The position numbers and the translations under genes are program-made. Source: Selenomonadales bacterium (GTDB lineage Bacteria > Bacillota > Negativicutes > Sporomusales > UBA7701). Taken from it: DNA of 64,000 nucleotides. Shown one piece after another: positions 45,560-53,899 of this stretch (position 1 is its first letter; every line of letters starts with the position of its first letter). The stretch covers positions 34,782 to 98,781 of the forward strand of contig JARKNV010000012.1 in assembly GCA_029976065.1 (NCBI GenBank), read 5' to 3'. Below the pieces are notes generated by a model. That model was not told the origin of the DNA. It saw nothing but the letters and a program-made list of their open reading frames with translations, and did not search any database.

Positions 45560-46330
45560 ATGGCCAAAAGACGCGGCGGAGGCGGCGGTGGCGGTGGCGG
45601 CCACGATGCGGCCGGCATGATGCGCTGGCTGCTGACGTACGCCGACCTCATCACTCTGATGATGGCTTTTTTCGTCATCATGTACGCAATGAGCAAGGCG
45701 GACGTGGCCAAGTTCAATTCGCTGAAAAATTCCCTCGCCGTGGCTTTTCGCACCGACGGCTCGGCTTCAAGCCTCATCTATACCCAGCAGGGCACCCAGC
45801 CGGTCGAGCAGGCCATGAGCATGGACGGCAGCAGGGAGACGGAGGATTTTCAGGATATCATCCGCAAGGTCCAGGCCAACGTCAAGGATCAGCGGCAGGT
45901 GATGTTCATCGTCGATGAACGCGGCCTGACAATCCGTTTCCTGGACAACGTGCTGTTCGACCTTGGTCAGGCCGACCTGCGGCCGGACGCCCAGGCGATG
46001 CTGGACGCCGTCGGGACGGCGCTGAAGAAGACGCCGCGCTATGTGCGGGTTGAGGGCCATGCCGACAACCTGCCGATCAATACGCTCCAGTTCCCGTCCA
46101 ACTGGGAGCTGTCCGCCGCCCGATCCATCGCGGTGACGCGTTATCTGATCGACAAGCACGGCGCCGACCCCAAAAGACTCGCTTCGCTGGGCTATGGCGA
46201 ACACCGGCCGCTTTATCCCAATACCACGGACGAAAACCGCGCCAAGAACCGCCGGGTGGATATCGTCATCCTGCGTACCGAACGGTCCGGCGGCGAAATC
46301 AGCACTATCGATCCCGTCATTAAACGATGA
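45560..46330 (+). CDS. MotB-like flagellar motor protein (OmpA domain)
   Basis: 256 residues. A glycine run (nine Gly) near the N-terminus is followed by a single transmembrane helix, WLLTYADLITLMMAFFVIMY, with the proton-channel-type aspartate of MotB in YADLITL. The C-terminal OmpA/peptidoglycan-binding domain (about residues 125-245) has VEGHADNLPI and NWELSAARS. No motA lies next to it, which is unusual. The cognate MotA may be encoded elsewhere, or this may be a non-flagellar ExbD/TolR-like anchor. GAAGGAG precedes the start. Confidence 0.85.
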   Translation: MAKRRGGGGGGGGGHDAAGMMRWLLTYADLITLMMAFFVIMYAMSKADVAKFNSLKNSLAVAFRTDGSASSLIYTQQGTQPVEQAMSMDGSRETEDFQDIIRKVQANVKDQRQVMFIVDERGLTIRFLDNVLFDLGQADLRPDAQAMLDAVGTALKKTPRYVRVEGHADNLPINTLQFPSNWELSAARSIAVTRYLIDKHGADPKRLASLGYGEHRPLYPNTTDENRAKNRRVDIVILRTERSGGEISTIDPVIKR

Positions 46331-46345
46331 AATTACGGAGGATAC

Positions 46346-47125
46346 ATGGTACAAGACGATTGGGAGCTTTTTAAGCAGAAGCTGTTCGCCAAATCGGACA
46401 TCGACCTCAACCAGTACAAGCCGGCTCAAATGCAGCGGCGGATCACCAACCTGATGAACCGCCACGGCGTGTCGACTTATATGGCCTTTTTCCAGCTGAT
46501 CGAGGCCAATCCCAAGCTATATAAGGATTTCATCGATTACCTGACAATCAATGTGACCGAATTTTTCCGCACGCCGGAGAAATTCGTCGAGCTGGAGGAG
46601 AAGGTCGTCCCCGACCTGCTGGCGCGGAGCCCGCGGCTGAGCATCTGGAGCGCGGGGTGCTCCACGGGCGCCGAGCCGTATTCGCTGGCGATGATTTTGC
46701 TGCAGAAGGCTCCTGCGGCCCGTCATCGCATTCTGGCGACCGACCTCGATATCGAGATGTTGGCCAAGGCCAAACAAGGCGTTTACGCGGCCGGTGAGCT
46801 GAAGAATATCCCCTCCCAGCGGCTGGACCGCTATTTCGTGAGAAGCGGCGACACGTACGCCGTCAAGGACGAAATCAAGGCGATGGTGGAATTCCAGCGC
46901 CACAACCTGCTGCTGGACAAGTTCGAGAGCGGTTTCGATCTTATCCTGTGCCGCAACGTGGTGATTTATTTCACCGAGGAGGCCAAGGACGCGCTTTACC
47001 GCCGCTTCTTCACCGCGCTGAAGCCGGGCGGGGTTTTTTTCGTCGGCGGCACCGAGGCTATCCTCAATTTCCGCGATGTCGGCTTCCAGCATTATTTGCC
47101 CTTCTTCTACCGCAAGCCGCTATAG
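46346..47125 (+). CDS. cheR: CheR-type protein-glutamate methyltransferase
   Basis: 259 residues. The N-terminal all-alpha CheR domain (YKPAQMQRRITNLMNRHGV) is followed by the SAM-dependent methyltransferase domain with TEFFR, WSAGCSTGAEPYSLAMIL and ILCRNVVIYF motifs. It methylates chemoreceptor glutamates. It lies 15 bp after the motB-like gene and is probably co-transcribed. The 3' end overlaps the convergent dacF-like gene by 6 bp. Confidence 0.93.
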   Translation: MVQDDWELFKQKLFAKSDIDLNQYKPAQMQRRITNLMNRHGVSTYMAFFQLIEANPKLYKDFIDYLTINVTEFFRTPEKFVELEEKVVPDLLARSPRLSIWSAGCSTGAEPYSLAMILLQKAPAARHRILATDLDIEMLAKAKQGVYAAGELKNIPSQRLDRYFVRSGDTYAVKDEIKAMVEFQRHNLLLDKFESGFDLILCRNVVIYFTEEAKDALYRRFFTALKPGGVFFVGGTEAILNFRDVGFQHYLPFFYRKPL

Positions 47126-48286
47126 TACGCCCCAGCCCGCCAACAGGCGGAAGGTGCGGAGCAGTCCGTGGAGGAAGGTTTTGACGAGGGTGCGTTCGCT
47201 GACTTCGCGGCTGGCGACGATATCTACCGTTTTTTCCGCTTTGTCGCCCACGAAGAAGACGATTTCGCCGATTTTTTGGCCCTGGTATACCGGGGCCTTG
47301 ATTATTTTCGGCAGGTCGACTTCCACCGTCACCCGGGCGTAGTCGGCGGCGGGAACGAGGAGGGCGGCGGGAACGGCGACGACGGCGTCGACGGCTTCGG
47401 CCAGGCCGCCGGCGACGGGAATGGTGGCGATTACGGCGCCCCGGTCGGCATAGTCGTAGAGGTCGTAGTTGTCGAAGCCGTATTTTAGGAGTTGCATCGA
47501 ATCGTACCAGCGGGCGTGATCGTGGAGGACGACGGCGATCAGCTTGTGGTTGCCGCGGGTGGCGCTGGAAACCAGACAGGGGCCGGCTTCGCCGGTTGTG
47601 CCGGTTTTCACGCCGTCCGCCTCTTCGAGCATCCAGAGGAGCTTGTTGGTGTTGCGCAGGTTGACGTCTTTTTCGCGGCCGCGGCGGTCGAGCCATTCGA
47701 TGCTGATTTCCTTGCTGCCGACGATGGCGGCGAAGGTCGGGTCCGCAAGGGCGAAGCGGGCGAGGAGCGCGAGGTCGTGGGCGGAGGAGTAGTGGCCGGG
47801 GGCGCTGAGGCCGTGGGGGTTGCGGAAATGGGTGCCGGCTGCGCCCAGGGCGAGGGCCCGTTCGTTCATCAGGGTGACGAAGGCGTCGCTTGTCCCGGCG
47901 AGGTGTTCGGCGATGGCTACGGCGGCGTCGTTGCCGGAGCGCATGAGCAGGCCGGAAAGCAGTTCACGGAGGGTCAGAATCTGACCGGCGTAAAGGTGCA
48001 TGGACGAGCCCCGGGTGGCGGCCGCACGGAGGCTGACCTTCACCGGGTCGTCGAGGCGGCCGCTTTCGATGGCGAGGATGGCGGTCATGATTTTGGTCGT
48101 GCTGGCCGGCGCGTTGCGTTCGCGGCTGTTCTTTTCGTACAAGACCGTGCCTGTTCTGGCGTCCATGAGCACGGCCGCCCGCGCTTTTATCTCGGGCGGC
48201 GGGGCGGCGGCAGCCTCCGGTCCGGCTGTCATCCACAGACCGACGAACACGGCCAAGAGGGCGAGGATTCGGCGAGGCCTAGCCAT
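47120..48286 (-). CDS. D-alanyl-D-alanine carboxypeptidase (DacF/PBP5 type)
   Basis: 388 residues from ATG 48286 (AGGAGGG close upstream). Signal peptide to about residue 28, then an SXXK motif Ser62-Lys65 (STTK), SGN at 117-119 and KTG at 227-229. The C-terminal PBP5-associated beta domain begins at about residue 290. It trims the terminal D-alanine of peptidoglycan stem peptides outside the cytoplasmic membrane. It is convergent with cheR. Confidence 0.92.
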   Translation of the reverse strand: MARPRRILALLAVFVGLWMTAGPEAAAAPPPEIKARAAVLMDARTGTVLYEKNSRERNAPASTTKIMTAILAIESGRLDDPVKVSLRAAATRGSSMHLYAGQILTLRELLSGLLMRSGNDAAVAIAEHLAGTSDAFVTLMNERALALGAAGTHFRNPHGLSAPGHYSSAHDLALLARFALADPTFAAIVGSKEISIEWLDRRGREKDVNLRNTNKLLWMLEEADGVKTGTTGEAGPCLVSSATRGNHKLIAVVLHDHARWYDSMQLLKYGFDNYDLYDYADRGAVIATIPVAGGLAEAVDAVVAVPAALLVPAADYARVTVEVDLPKIIKAPVYQGQKIGEIVFFVGDKAEKTVDIVASREVSERTLVKTFLHGLLRTFRLLAGWGVL

Positions 48287-48453
48287 GGCGTCCCTCCTGT
48301 GCAAATTATTATATTATATTGCCGGCGCCGGCGGTTCATTCCGGCCTGCGGCGCTATCGGCAGCCAGGACGCGGCAAGATGTGGCGAACCGGGGCAGGAG
48401 TTTTCCGCCGGGCACCGTATTTAGTTTAATACCACCGTTATTGAGAGGAGCGA

Positions 48454-49638
48454 ATGACAATGATTAAAACCGACCCGCTTGTGATGATTCCCGGACCGAC
48501 ACCGGTGGCCGATCCCATCCGGCAGGCGATGGCAACCCAGACTTACGGCCATACTTACGGCGGCTTCGTAAAGGTATACAAGGAATGTCTGGCCGGCCTG
48601 AAGACTATTTTCCAGGCCGAGCAGATGATCGTCGTAGGCGGCGCCGGGACGTTGTCGATGGAGATGGGGCTGATCAACACCGTCAGGGCCGGCGAGGAAA
48701 TCCTCGTCGTCACCCACGGGGTGTTCGGCGACCGCTACGCGCTGGTCGCCAAGGCGCTCGGCATCAAGGCCGACGTGCTGAACTGCCCGGTGGGCGAACG
48801 GGTGCCGCTGGCCGCGATCGAGGCCAAGCTGGCGGCGAAGAAGTACGCCGCCATGACCCTGACCCATGTGGACACGTCTTCCGGCGTTATGTCCCAGCCG
48901 CAGGAAGTAGGCGCGCTGGCCAAGAAGTATAACACTCTGTTCATCCTCGACGGCGTGTGCGCCAGCGCCGGTATTCCCGAGCCGATGCAGGACTGGGGCG
49001 TGGACGTTCTCGTCACCACCTGCCAGAAGGCGTTCGGGACGCCTCCCGGACTGACGATGGTCGCCATCGGCGCCAAGGCCCTCGCCCGCCGCGAGGAGCT
49101 GGGAACGGTGCCGACCTATTACAGCGACTGGAAGAATTGGCTGCCGATCATGGACAATCCGGGCATGTATTTCGCCACGCCGCCGGTCAATCTCATCCTG
49201 GCGCTGAGCGAGTCGGTGAAGATCATTCTCGCCGAGGGCCTGGAGAACCGCTACGCCCGCCACGAGCGGATCGGCCGCAGCGTGCGGGCCGGCCTGGCGG
49301 CAATCGGCGTCAAGACGGTGACGGCCGCCGCGGCGCTCGCGCCGACCCTGACGGTGGCCTATTACCCTGCCGGGGTGGACTGCGCCGCCTTCCGGGCCAA
49401 GATGGAGGACTTCGGCGTGGTTGTGGCCGGGGCGCTGGGCGAGATCAAGGGCAAAGCCTTCCGCATCGGCCATATGGGCAACATTTGCATTACCGAGATC
49501 GTTAAGACGCTGTCGTCCGTGGAGCGGGCGCTGAACGCCCTGGGCGTGCCGGTCCAGCCGGGCGCGGCGGTGGGCGCGGCCTGCGCCGAGTGGGACAAAG
49601 CGGCGAAAGCATCCTGCTCGTGCGGCTGCGGGAAATAG
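48454..49638 (+). CDS. Class V aminotransferase (alanine/serine-glyoxylate type)
   Basis: 394 residues. IPGPTPVADPIRQAM at the N-terminus and the PLP lysine in TTCQKAFGTPPGL fit the serine/alanine-glyoxylate (PucG/SgaA-like) group. It probably transfers amino groups among alanine, serine, glyoxylate and pyruvate. The C-terminal tail CSCGCGK is a cysteine-rich extension that is uncommon in the family. GAGAGGAG lies about 5 bases before ATG 48454. A strong terminator follows. Confidence 0.9.
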   Translation: MTMIKTDPLVMIPGPTPVADPIRQAMATQTYGHTYGGFVKVYKECLAGLKTIFQAEQMIVVGGAGTLSMEMGLINTVRAGEEILVVTHGVFGDRYALVAKALGIKADVLNCPVGERVPLAAIEAKLAAKKYAAMTLTHVDTSSGVMSQPQEVGALAKKYNTLFILDGVCASAGIPEPMQDWGVDVLVTTCQKAFGTPPGLTMVAIGAKALARREELGTVPTYYSDWKNWLPIMDNPGMYFATPPVNLILALSESVKIILAEGLENRYARHERIGRSVRAGLAAIGVKTVTAAAALAPTLTVAYYPAGVDCAAFRAKMEDFGVVVAGALGEIKGKAFRIGHMGNICITEIVKTLSSVERALNALGVPVQPGAAVGAACAEWDKAAKASCSCGCGK

Positions 49639-49647
49639 CACTATACG

Positions 49648-49676
49648 AAAGGCCGGGGAAAACCCCGGCCTTTAAT
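49648..49676 (+). terminator. Terminator after the class V aminotransferase
   Basis: AAAGGCCGGGG/CCCCGGCCTTT with AAAA loop (49648-49673), followed by TAATATT. It can also terminate the minus-strand zinc-ribbon gene ending at 49692. Confidence 0.85.
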
Positions 49677-49691
49677 ATTGTGCAGCCTCCC

Positions 49692-50084
49692 CTAGCTATG
49701 CTTGTAAGGCTTGAGCTGGTGCCAATGACTTTGGATTTGCTGGTCGTACCTTCTGATCGTGGCGGTGCGCTCGTTTCTCAGGGCTTGAATGCTGCCGAGG
49801 AGGTTCTGGTCGAAGGCATAGACTTTTGCCTTGGGGACAGTGACTGGCTGGGCGTATTCCTGAAGCTTGGTGGCGGCCTTGACGTTGGCTTTGCCCTCTT
49901 TGAGGACGACCGCCGGTTCGAGCATGTCCGACCCTTCGTAACGATGAATCAGGCAGTCGGGCTGCAGGCGGTCGATGACGTTCTTGCCGTCGCCGTCAAG
50001 CACGACCGGGCAGCCGCAGCCGGGGCAGGCAGACGTGTCGAGAGCCAGCCAGGAGTGACAGTTGGCGCATACGATTCCTTCCAT
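49692..50084 (-). CDS. Small zinc-ribbon protein, unknown
   Basis: 130 residues from ATG 50084 (GGAGGTG upstream). The N-terminus has CANC and CPGCGCP, a four-cysteine zinc ribbon. The C-terminal part is basic and partly helical (LLGSIQALRNERTATIRRYDQQIQSHWHQLKPY). No family is recognised. It is divergent from the T-box-controlled ECF operon. A longer frame upstream of ATG 50084 runs through the T-box leader and is not coding. Confidence 0.65.
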   Translation of the reverse strand: MEGIVCANCHSWLALDTSACPGCGCPVVLDGDGKNVIDRLQPDCLIHRYEGSDMLEPAVVLKEGKANVKAATKLQEYAQPVTVPKAKVYAFDQNLLGSIQALRNERTATIRRYDQQIQSHWHQLKPYKHS

Positions 50085-50152
50085 GATTACACCTCCGCCA
50101 GGATAGTTTATCCCGGACCCGTCAGACGTATTAACGGCCGGGGGAAAAAGTG

Positions 50153-50182
50153 TTGACAAGGGCGCGTCCGGTCTGTTATACT
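50153..50182 (+). promoter_or_regulatory. Sigma-A promoter of the first T-box operon
   Basis: TTGACA (50153-50158), 18 bases, TATACT (50177-50182). Transcription should start near 50189, just before the T-box leader. Confidence 0.8.
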
Positions 50183-50188
50183 CATAGC

Positions 50189-50480
50189 CAAATACATATA
50201 TTCTAATATCGATGACCGGGAAGAGTACACATGGCAAGAGGGTCACAGCGAGCCAACGGTAGTGGGAGTTTGGCACTGCTCGACATGTCGAATGGGCCTG
50301 GGAGATACGGTCCGAGCCGCGTATGCGGGGTAGGCGCCGTCGGATTCTTCCGCCGTTAACGGGAAGCGGGTATCGGAGTTCTGGCTCCCGTACCTTGTAA
50401 AGCTGGGCCGCTTCGGCGGCCAATTAGGGTGGCACCGCGGGTTAACCCCTCGTCCCTTTCACCGGGATGAGGGGTTTTTA
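50189..50480 (+). ncRNA. T-box leader 1, tryptophan-specific
   Basis: It contains GGGAAGAGTA, AGCGAGCCAACGG, the specifier segment GAA-TGG (UGG at 50293-50295, tryptophan), CGGTCCGAGCC, and the T-box proper AGGGTGGCACCGCGG (50426-50440). A terminator hairpin CCCCTCGTCCC/GGGATGAGGGG and T-run (50446-50480) follow. Uncharged tRNA-Trp should stabilise the antiterminator and switch on the ECF transporter genes. Confidence 0.93.
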
Positions 50481-50503
50481 TATTTTGCTGAGGAGGTTCG
50501 GCG

Positions 50504-51376
50504 ATGACGGCGATTGTGTTTGACAACTTCAGCTATGCTTACGAAGGCGCGGTGAAAGCGCTGGACGGCATCGGGCTCACCGTGGCCCGCAGCTCGTTCA
50601 CCGTGGTTGCCGGACCGAGCGGCGCCGGAAAGACGACGTTGTGCCTGGCGGCCTGCGGCGTCGTGCCCCACTACTTCGGGGGCAGCATGGCCGGCCGCGT
50701 GCAGGTGGCGGGGATTGAAACCGCCGGCAGCGGCATGGGCGAGCTTGCCGCGCATGTGGGCACGGTGCTGGAGGATTATGAAAGCCAGCTGGTGACGATG
50801 ACGGTGGCCGAGGAGGTCGCCTTTGCCCTGGAGAACCGCGGCGAGGACCACGGCCGGATCGGCCGCCGGATCGGTGAGGTGCTGACCCAGGTGGGGCTTG
50901 CCGACATGGAGAGCCGCGAGGTCGGTTCGCTTTCGGGCGGCCAGAAGCAGCGGCTGGCGATCGCTTCGGCGCTGGCCACCAGGCCGGGGATTCTTGTGCT
51001 GGACGAACCGGCGTCGGCTTTGGACCCGGAAGGGGCGGAGGAGCTTTACGTCCTGCTGGCGGGCCTGAACCGCGACTACGGCATGACGATTATGGTGGTG
51101 GAACACGAACTGGCCAGGGTGCTGGCTTACGCCGATAATATGGTGGTGCTGGCCGACGGACGGGTGGCCTGCCAGGGGCGGCCGGCAGAGGTGCTGCCCC
51201 GGCTTGCGGCCAGCGAGGAGCTGGCGGCGATGGTGCCGCCCTTGTGGCGAATCAAGCTGGGCCTGGAGAAACAGCTCGAAACCGGCTTCGCCCCCTGGCG
51301 TCACGAGGGTGAGGCGGTGGCGGAACTGGACGGCTTTATCGGCGCCCGCCGCCGGGAGGATACGAAAAGTGCTTGA
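50504..51376 (+). CDS. ECF transporter ATP-binding subunit (EcfA), first copy
   Basis: 290 residues. Walker A GPSGAGKTT, signature LSGGQKQRLAIASALA, Walker B ILVLDEPASALDPEG and a switch histidine (VVEHEL). It is the first of two ATPases energising an energy-coupling factor importer at the cytoplasmic face. GGAGG precedes ATG 50504. The 3' end overlaps the second ATPase by 8 bp. Confidence 0.93.
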   Translation: MTAIVFDNFSYAYEGAVKALDGIGLTVARSSFTVVAGPSGAGKTTLCLAACGVVPHYFGGSMAGRVQVAGIETAGSGMGELAAHVGTVLEDYESQLVTMTVAEEVAFALENRGEDHGRIGRRIGEVLTQVGLADMESREVGSLSGGQKQRLAIASALATRPGILVLDEPASALDPEGAEELYVLLAGLNRDYGMTIMVVEHELARVLAYADNMVVLADGRVACQGRPAEVLPRLAASEELAAMVPPLWRIKLGLEKQLETGFAPWRHEGEAVAELDGFIGARRREDTKSA

Positions 51377-52193
51377 GATCGAGAATGTGAGCTATTGCTA
51401 TAAGCCGGGGCAGTATGCGGTGAGGGACGTGAGCCTTGCCGTCGGGAACGGCGAATTCGTGGCCGTGGCCGGACGCAACGGCAGCGGCAAAACGACGTTG
51501 ACTCGCCTGGTGATGGGGCTGCTGAAACCGGCGGCGGGGCGGATAAGGCTGGGCGGCCGCTCTACGGAGGGAAGCGCGACGGCGGCGATCGCCCGCCAGG
51601 TGGGCTATGTGTTCCAGAATCCCGACAGGCAGATTTTCCGCGATTCGGTCGCCGAGGAAGTGGCCTACGGCCCTGAACAGCTCGGTTTTGACCCCGCGGA
51701 GGTCCGGGCGGCGGTAGCCTCGGCCCTGGCGGCTACCGGTCTTGCGGCTCTGGAGGCCGCTTACCCCCGGACGCTGTCCAAGGGCCGGAAGCAACGGCTG
51801 GCGATCGCGTCGGCGCTGGCCCCGTCGCCCCGCCTGTTGATCCTCGACGAGCCGACCAGCGGCCAGGACGCCCGGGAAAAGGCGGCGCTGATGGAGCTGC
51901 TGACGGGGCTGAATGCCAAAGGTATGGCGATACTGCTGGTGACGCACGATATGGAGCTATTGGCCCGTTATGCGCGGCGAGCGGTGGTGATGAACGCCGG
52001 CCGGGCGGTATACGACGGCGGCGTGCGCGAACTGTTCGCCGGCGACGCCGATGTAAGCGCCTGGGGTCTGCGCGAACCGGCGGCGGCGAAGGTGGCCCGG
52101 GGACTGAGGTGCTGCGGCGTGGCGGCCGGGCCGATTTTGCCGGAGGAACTGCAGAGCGAGATTTGCGCGGCAAGGAGGAGACAGTATGCGTAG
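51369..52193 (+). CDS. ECF transporter ATP-binding subunit (EcfA), second copy
   Basis: 274 residues from GTG 51369. Walker A GRNGSGKTTL, Q-loop VFQNPDRQIF and Walker B LLILDEPTSGQD are intact. The ABC signature reads LSKGRKQR instead of LSGGQ, with Lys for the first of the two glycines; similar variants occur in other EcfA proteins. It forms a heterodimer with the first ATPase and overlaps ecfT by 8 bp. Confidence 0.92.
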   Translation: MLEIENVSYCYKPGQYAVRDVSLAVGNGEFVAVAGRNGSGKTTLTRLVMGLLKPAAGRIRLGGRSTEGSATAAIARQVGYVFQNPDRQIFRDSVAEEVAYGPEQLGFDPAEVRAAVASALAATGLAALEAAYPRTLSKGRKQRLAIASALAPSPRLLILDEPTSGQDAREKAALMELLTGLNAKGMAILLVTHDMELLARYARRAVVMNAGRAVYDGGVRELFAGDADVSAWGLREPAAAKVARGLRCCGVAAGPILPEELQSEICAARRRQYA

Positions 52194-52866
52194 GACGGCG
52201 CCCCTTACGAAGCTCTTATTGGTTTTTCTGGTATCGCTATGGGCGATGCTGCTCGATTCTGCGGCGCCGCTGGCGCTGTTGACCGCTGCGCTGCTGGCGG
52301 CCTTCCCCCTGTCGGGGGTGCCGGCCGGCAGCTACCGGGCGCTCGGCAGCCTGGGCCTGTTCGCCGCAGGACTGGCGACCATGCAATACGCGCTGGGGGC
52401 CGGGGGGGATTTTTCGGTGGTGGTCGGCCTGCGGATGGCGGTGATGACCGGTCTGTTTATCCTCCTCTTTGCGACCACCCGTATCCAGGACCTTACCGCC
52501 GCGCTGGTGCGACAACTGCGCGTCCCCTACGAATATGCCTTCATGGTGACGGCCTCGCTGCGCTTCATCCCTGACCTGCTCGCCGAGATCAAGGCGGTGC
52601 AGGAGGCCCAGGCCTGCCGGGGCTACTCCTGCCAGGGCAGCGTGGCCCGGCGGCTGAGAAATTACCTCACCATTGTCCAGCCGCTTGTCCTGAGATGCGT
52701 GGCCCGCTCGGAGACGATGGCCATGAGCCTGGAACTCAGGGGCTTTAGCGCCAGCCGGGCCGGGAGCTACGGCACAAGCATCGCTTTCGGCGCCCGCGAT
52801 TATCTGACGCTGATCGCTCTGGCCGCCGGCACGGCAGCGATTGTGGCGATGCGGTTTTACCGGTGA
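52186..52866 (+). CDS. ECF transporter transmembrane subunit EcfT
   Basis: 226 residues with about five hydrophobic segments. The cytoplasmic coupling helices hold the two Ala/Cys-Arg-Gly-type motifs (QACRGYSC and LELRGFSASR) that dock on the ATPases. It links the ATPase pair to a substrate-binding S component, probably the TrpP-like protein encoded after the second T-box. Confidence 0.9.
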   Translation: MRRTAPLTKLLLVFLVSLWAMLLDSAAPLALLTAALLAAFPLSGVPAGSYRALGSLGLFAAGLATMQYALGAGGDFSVVVGLRMAVMTGLFILLFATTRIQDLTAALVRQLRVPYEYAFMVTASLRFIPDLLAEIKAVQEAQACRGYSCQGSVARRLRNYLTIVQPLVLRCVARSETMAMSLELRGFSASRAGSYGTSIAFGARDYLTLIALAAGTAAIVAMRFYR

Positions 52867-52886
52867 GAGATTACACAAAGCTTGAG

Positions 52887-53002
52887 GCTGTCTAATAAGA
52901 GCCAGATACAAGGCGCACCGCAGTCTGCCGCGATGGCGTACTCGGAATGTACGTCGAGCGCGCAGACGAGGAGCAACGCCGTAGCTGGCCTTAGTAGGCA
53001 GC
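52887..53002. repeat. Palindromic intergenic repeat element, copy 2
   Basis: About 116 bp. Its ends are imperfect inverted repeats (GCTGTCTAATAAGAGCCAG near 52887 against CTGGCCTTAGTAGGCAGC near 52985). Inner features CAGATACAAGGCGCACCG and GCGTACTCGGAATGTACGTCGAGC match copy 1 at 45202-45424. It lies between ecfT and the second T-box. Confidence 0.6.
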
Positions 53003-53004
53003 CG

Positions 53005-53281
53005 AGTATACGAGAAGTCGGTGAACGGGAATAGTACCCATGCTTGAGAGTCGCAGCGAGCCAACGATGGTGCGAGGTTGGCACAGCTCGGCATGGCGAA
53101 TGGACCCGGGAGACACGGTCCGAGCCGCGCGAGCGGGGTAGGCGCCGTCGGTTTTCCCCCGTTAACGGGAAGCGGATAGCGGAGCGTTGCGCTCTGCGTC
53201 CGGAAGAGTGAGCCGCGCTGCGGCTAACTTGGGTGGCACCACGGGCAAAGACCCGTCCCTGGCTGGGGACGGGTCTTTTTA
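53005..53281 (+). ncRNA. T-box leader 2, tryptophan-specific
   Basis: It is closely similar to T-box 1: GGGAATAGTA, AGCGAGCCAACGATGG, specifier GAA-TGG-A (UGG at 53101-53103), CGGTCCGAGCC, T-box GGGTGGCACCACGGG (53231-53245), and terminator ACCCGTCCC/GGGGACGGGT with a T-run (53251-53280). No clear promoter lies between the repeat element and this leader, so it may act on read-through from ecfT as well as on its own start. Confidence 0.92.
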
Positions 53282-53314
53282 TATGCACTTATGAATAACG
53301 AAAGGGGAATAAAA

Positions 53315-53899
53315 ATGGAGAACAGAGAGAATCAGGAATTGATCCGGGTGGAGAAAACGGGCGGAAATACCCGGGGCGTGGCGGTCACGGCGCTGCTGCT
53401 GGCCATCGGCGTTATCTTGCGGCTGGTGAGCCCCAGCGTCGCCGGCATTACTCCCAACTGGCTGATCGCCATGTATTGTCTGGCCATCCTCATCGTGCGG
53501 CCGGGACTGAAGCAGTCGGCAGGCATCGGCCTGGTGGCCGGGGTCGTCTGCATGGCGACATCGAAGGCGATTTTCCCCTACGCCAACCTCATCAGCGAGC
53601 CGGTGGGCGCGGTGGCCTGCGCGCTCGTGACCGGGCTTACCGGGCGGCTGAAGCTTTTCGGCCTGACTCTCCAGCCGGCGGTGAGCACCTTTATCGGCAC
53701 CCTGGCGAGCGGCTTCGTCTTTATCACCGCCACCAAGGTCGTGATGAGCATCCCGATGCAGGTTTATCTCTACGGCATGCTGCCGGTGGTGCTTACGGTC
53801 GGCGCGGTGAACTGCGCCGTCGCCCAGGTGTTGTATTTCCCGGCCGTCAGGCTGCTTGCCGGCAAACCGGCCGCGATAGCTAAGGAGGAAAAGGTATGA
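53315..53899 (+). CDS. Tryptophan transporter substrate-binding membrane protein (TrpP-like / ECF S component)
   Basis: 194 residues from ATG 53315, with AAAGGGG at 53301-53307; ATG 53291 lies upstream of that site. About five or six hydrophobic segments and a layout like Bacillus TrpP (ALLLAIGVILRLVSPSVAGITPNWLIAMYC, simplified). The tryptophan-specific T-box strongly supports tryptophan or an indole compound as substrate. With EcfA, EcfA and EcfT just upstream it would complete an ATP-driven importer. It overlaps the CoA ligase gene by 4 bp. Confidence 0.82.
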   Translation: MENRENQELIRVEKTGGNTRGVAVTALLLAIGVILRLVSPSVAGITPNWLIAMYCLAILIVRPGLKQSAGIGLVAGVVCMATSKAIFPYANLISEPVGAVACALVTGLTGRLKLFGLTLQPAVSTFIGTLASGFVFITATKVVMSIPMQVYLYGMLPVVLTVGAVNCAVAQVLYFPAVRLLAGKPAAIAKEEKV

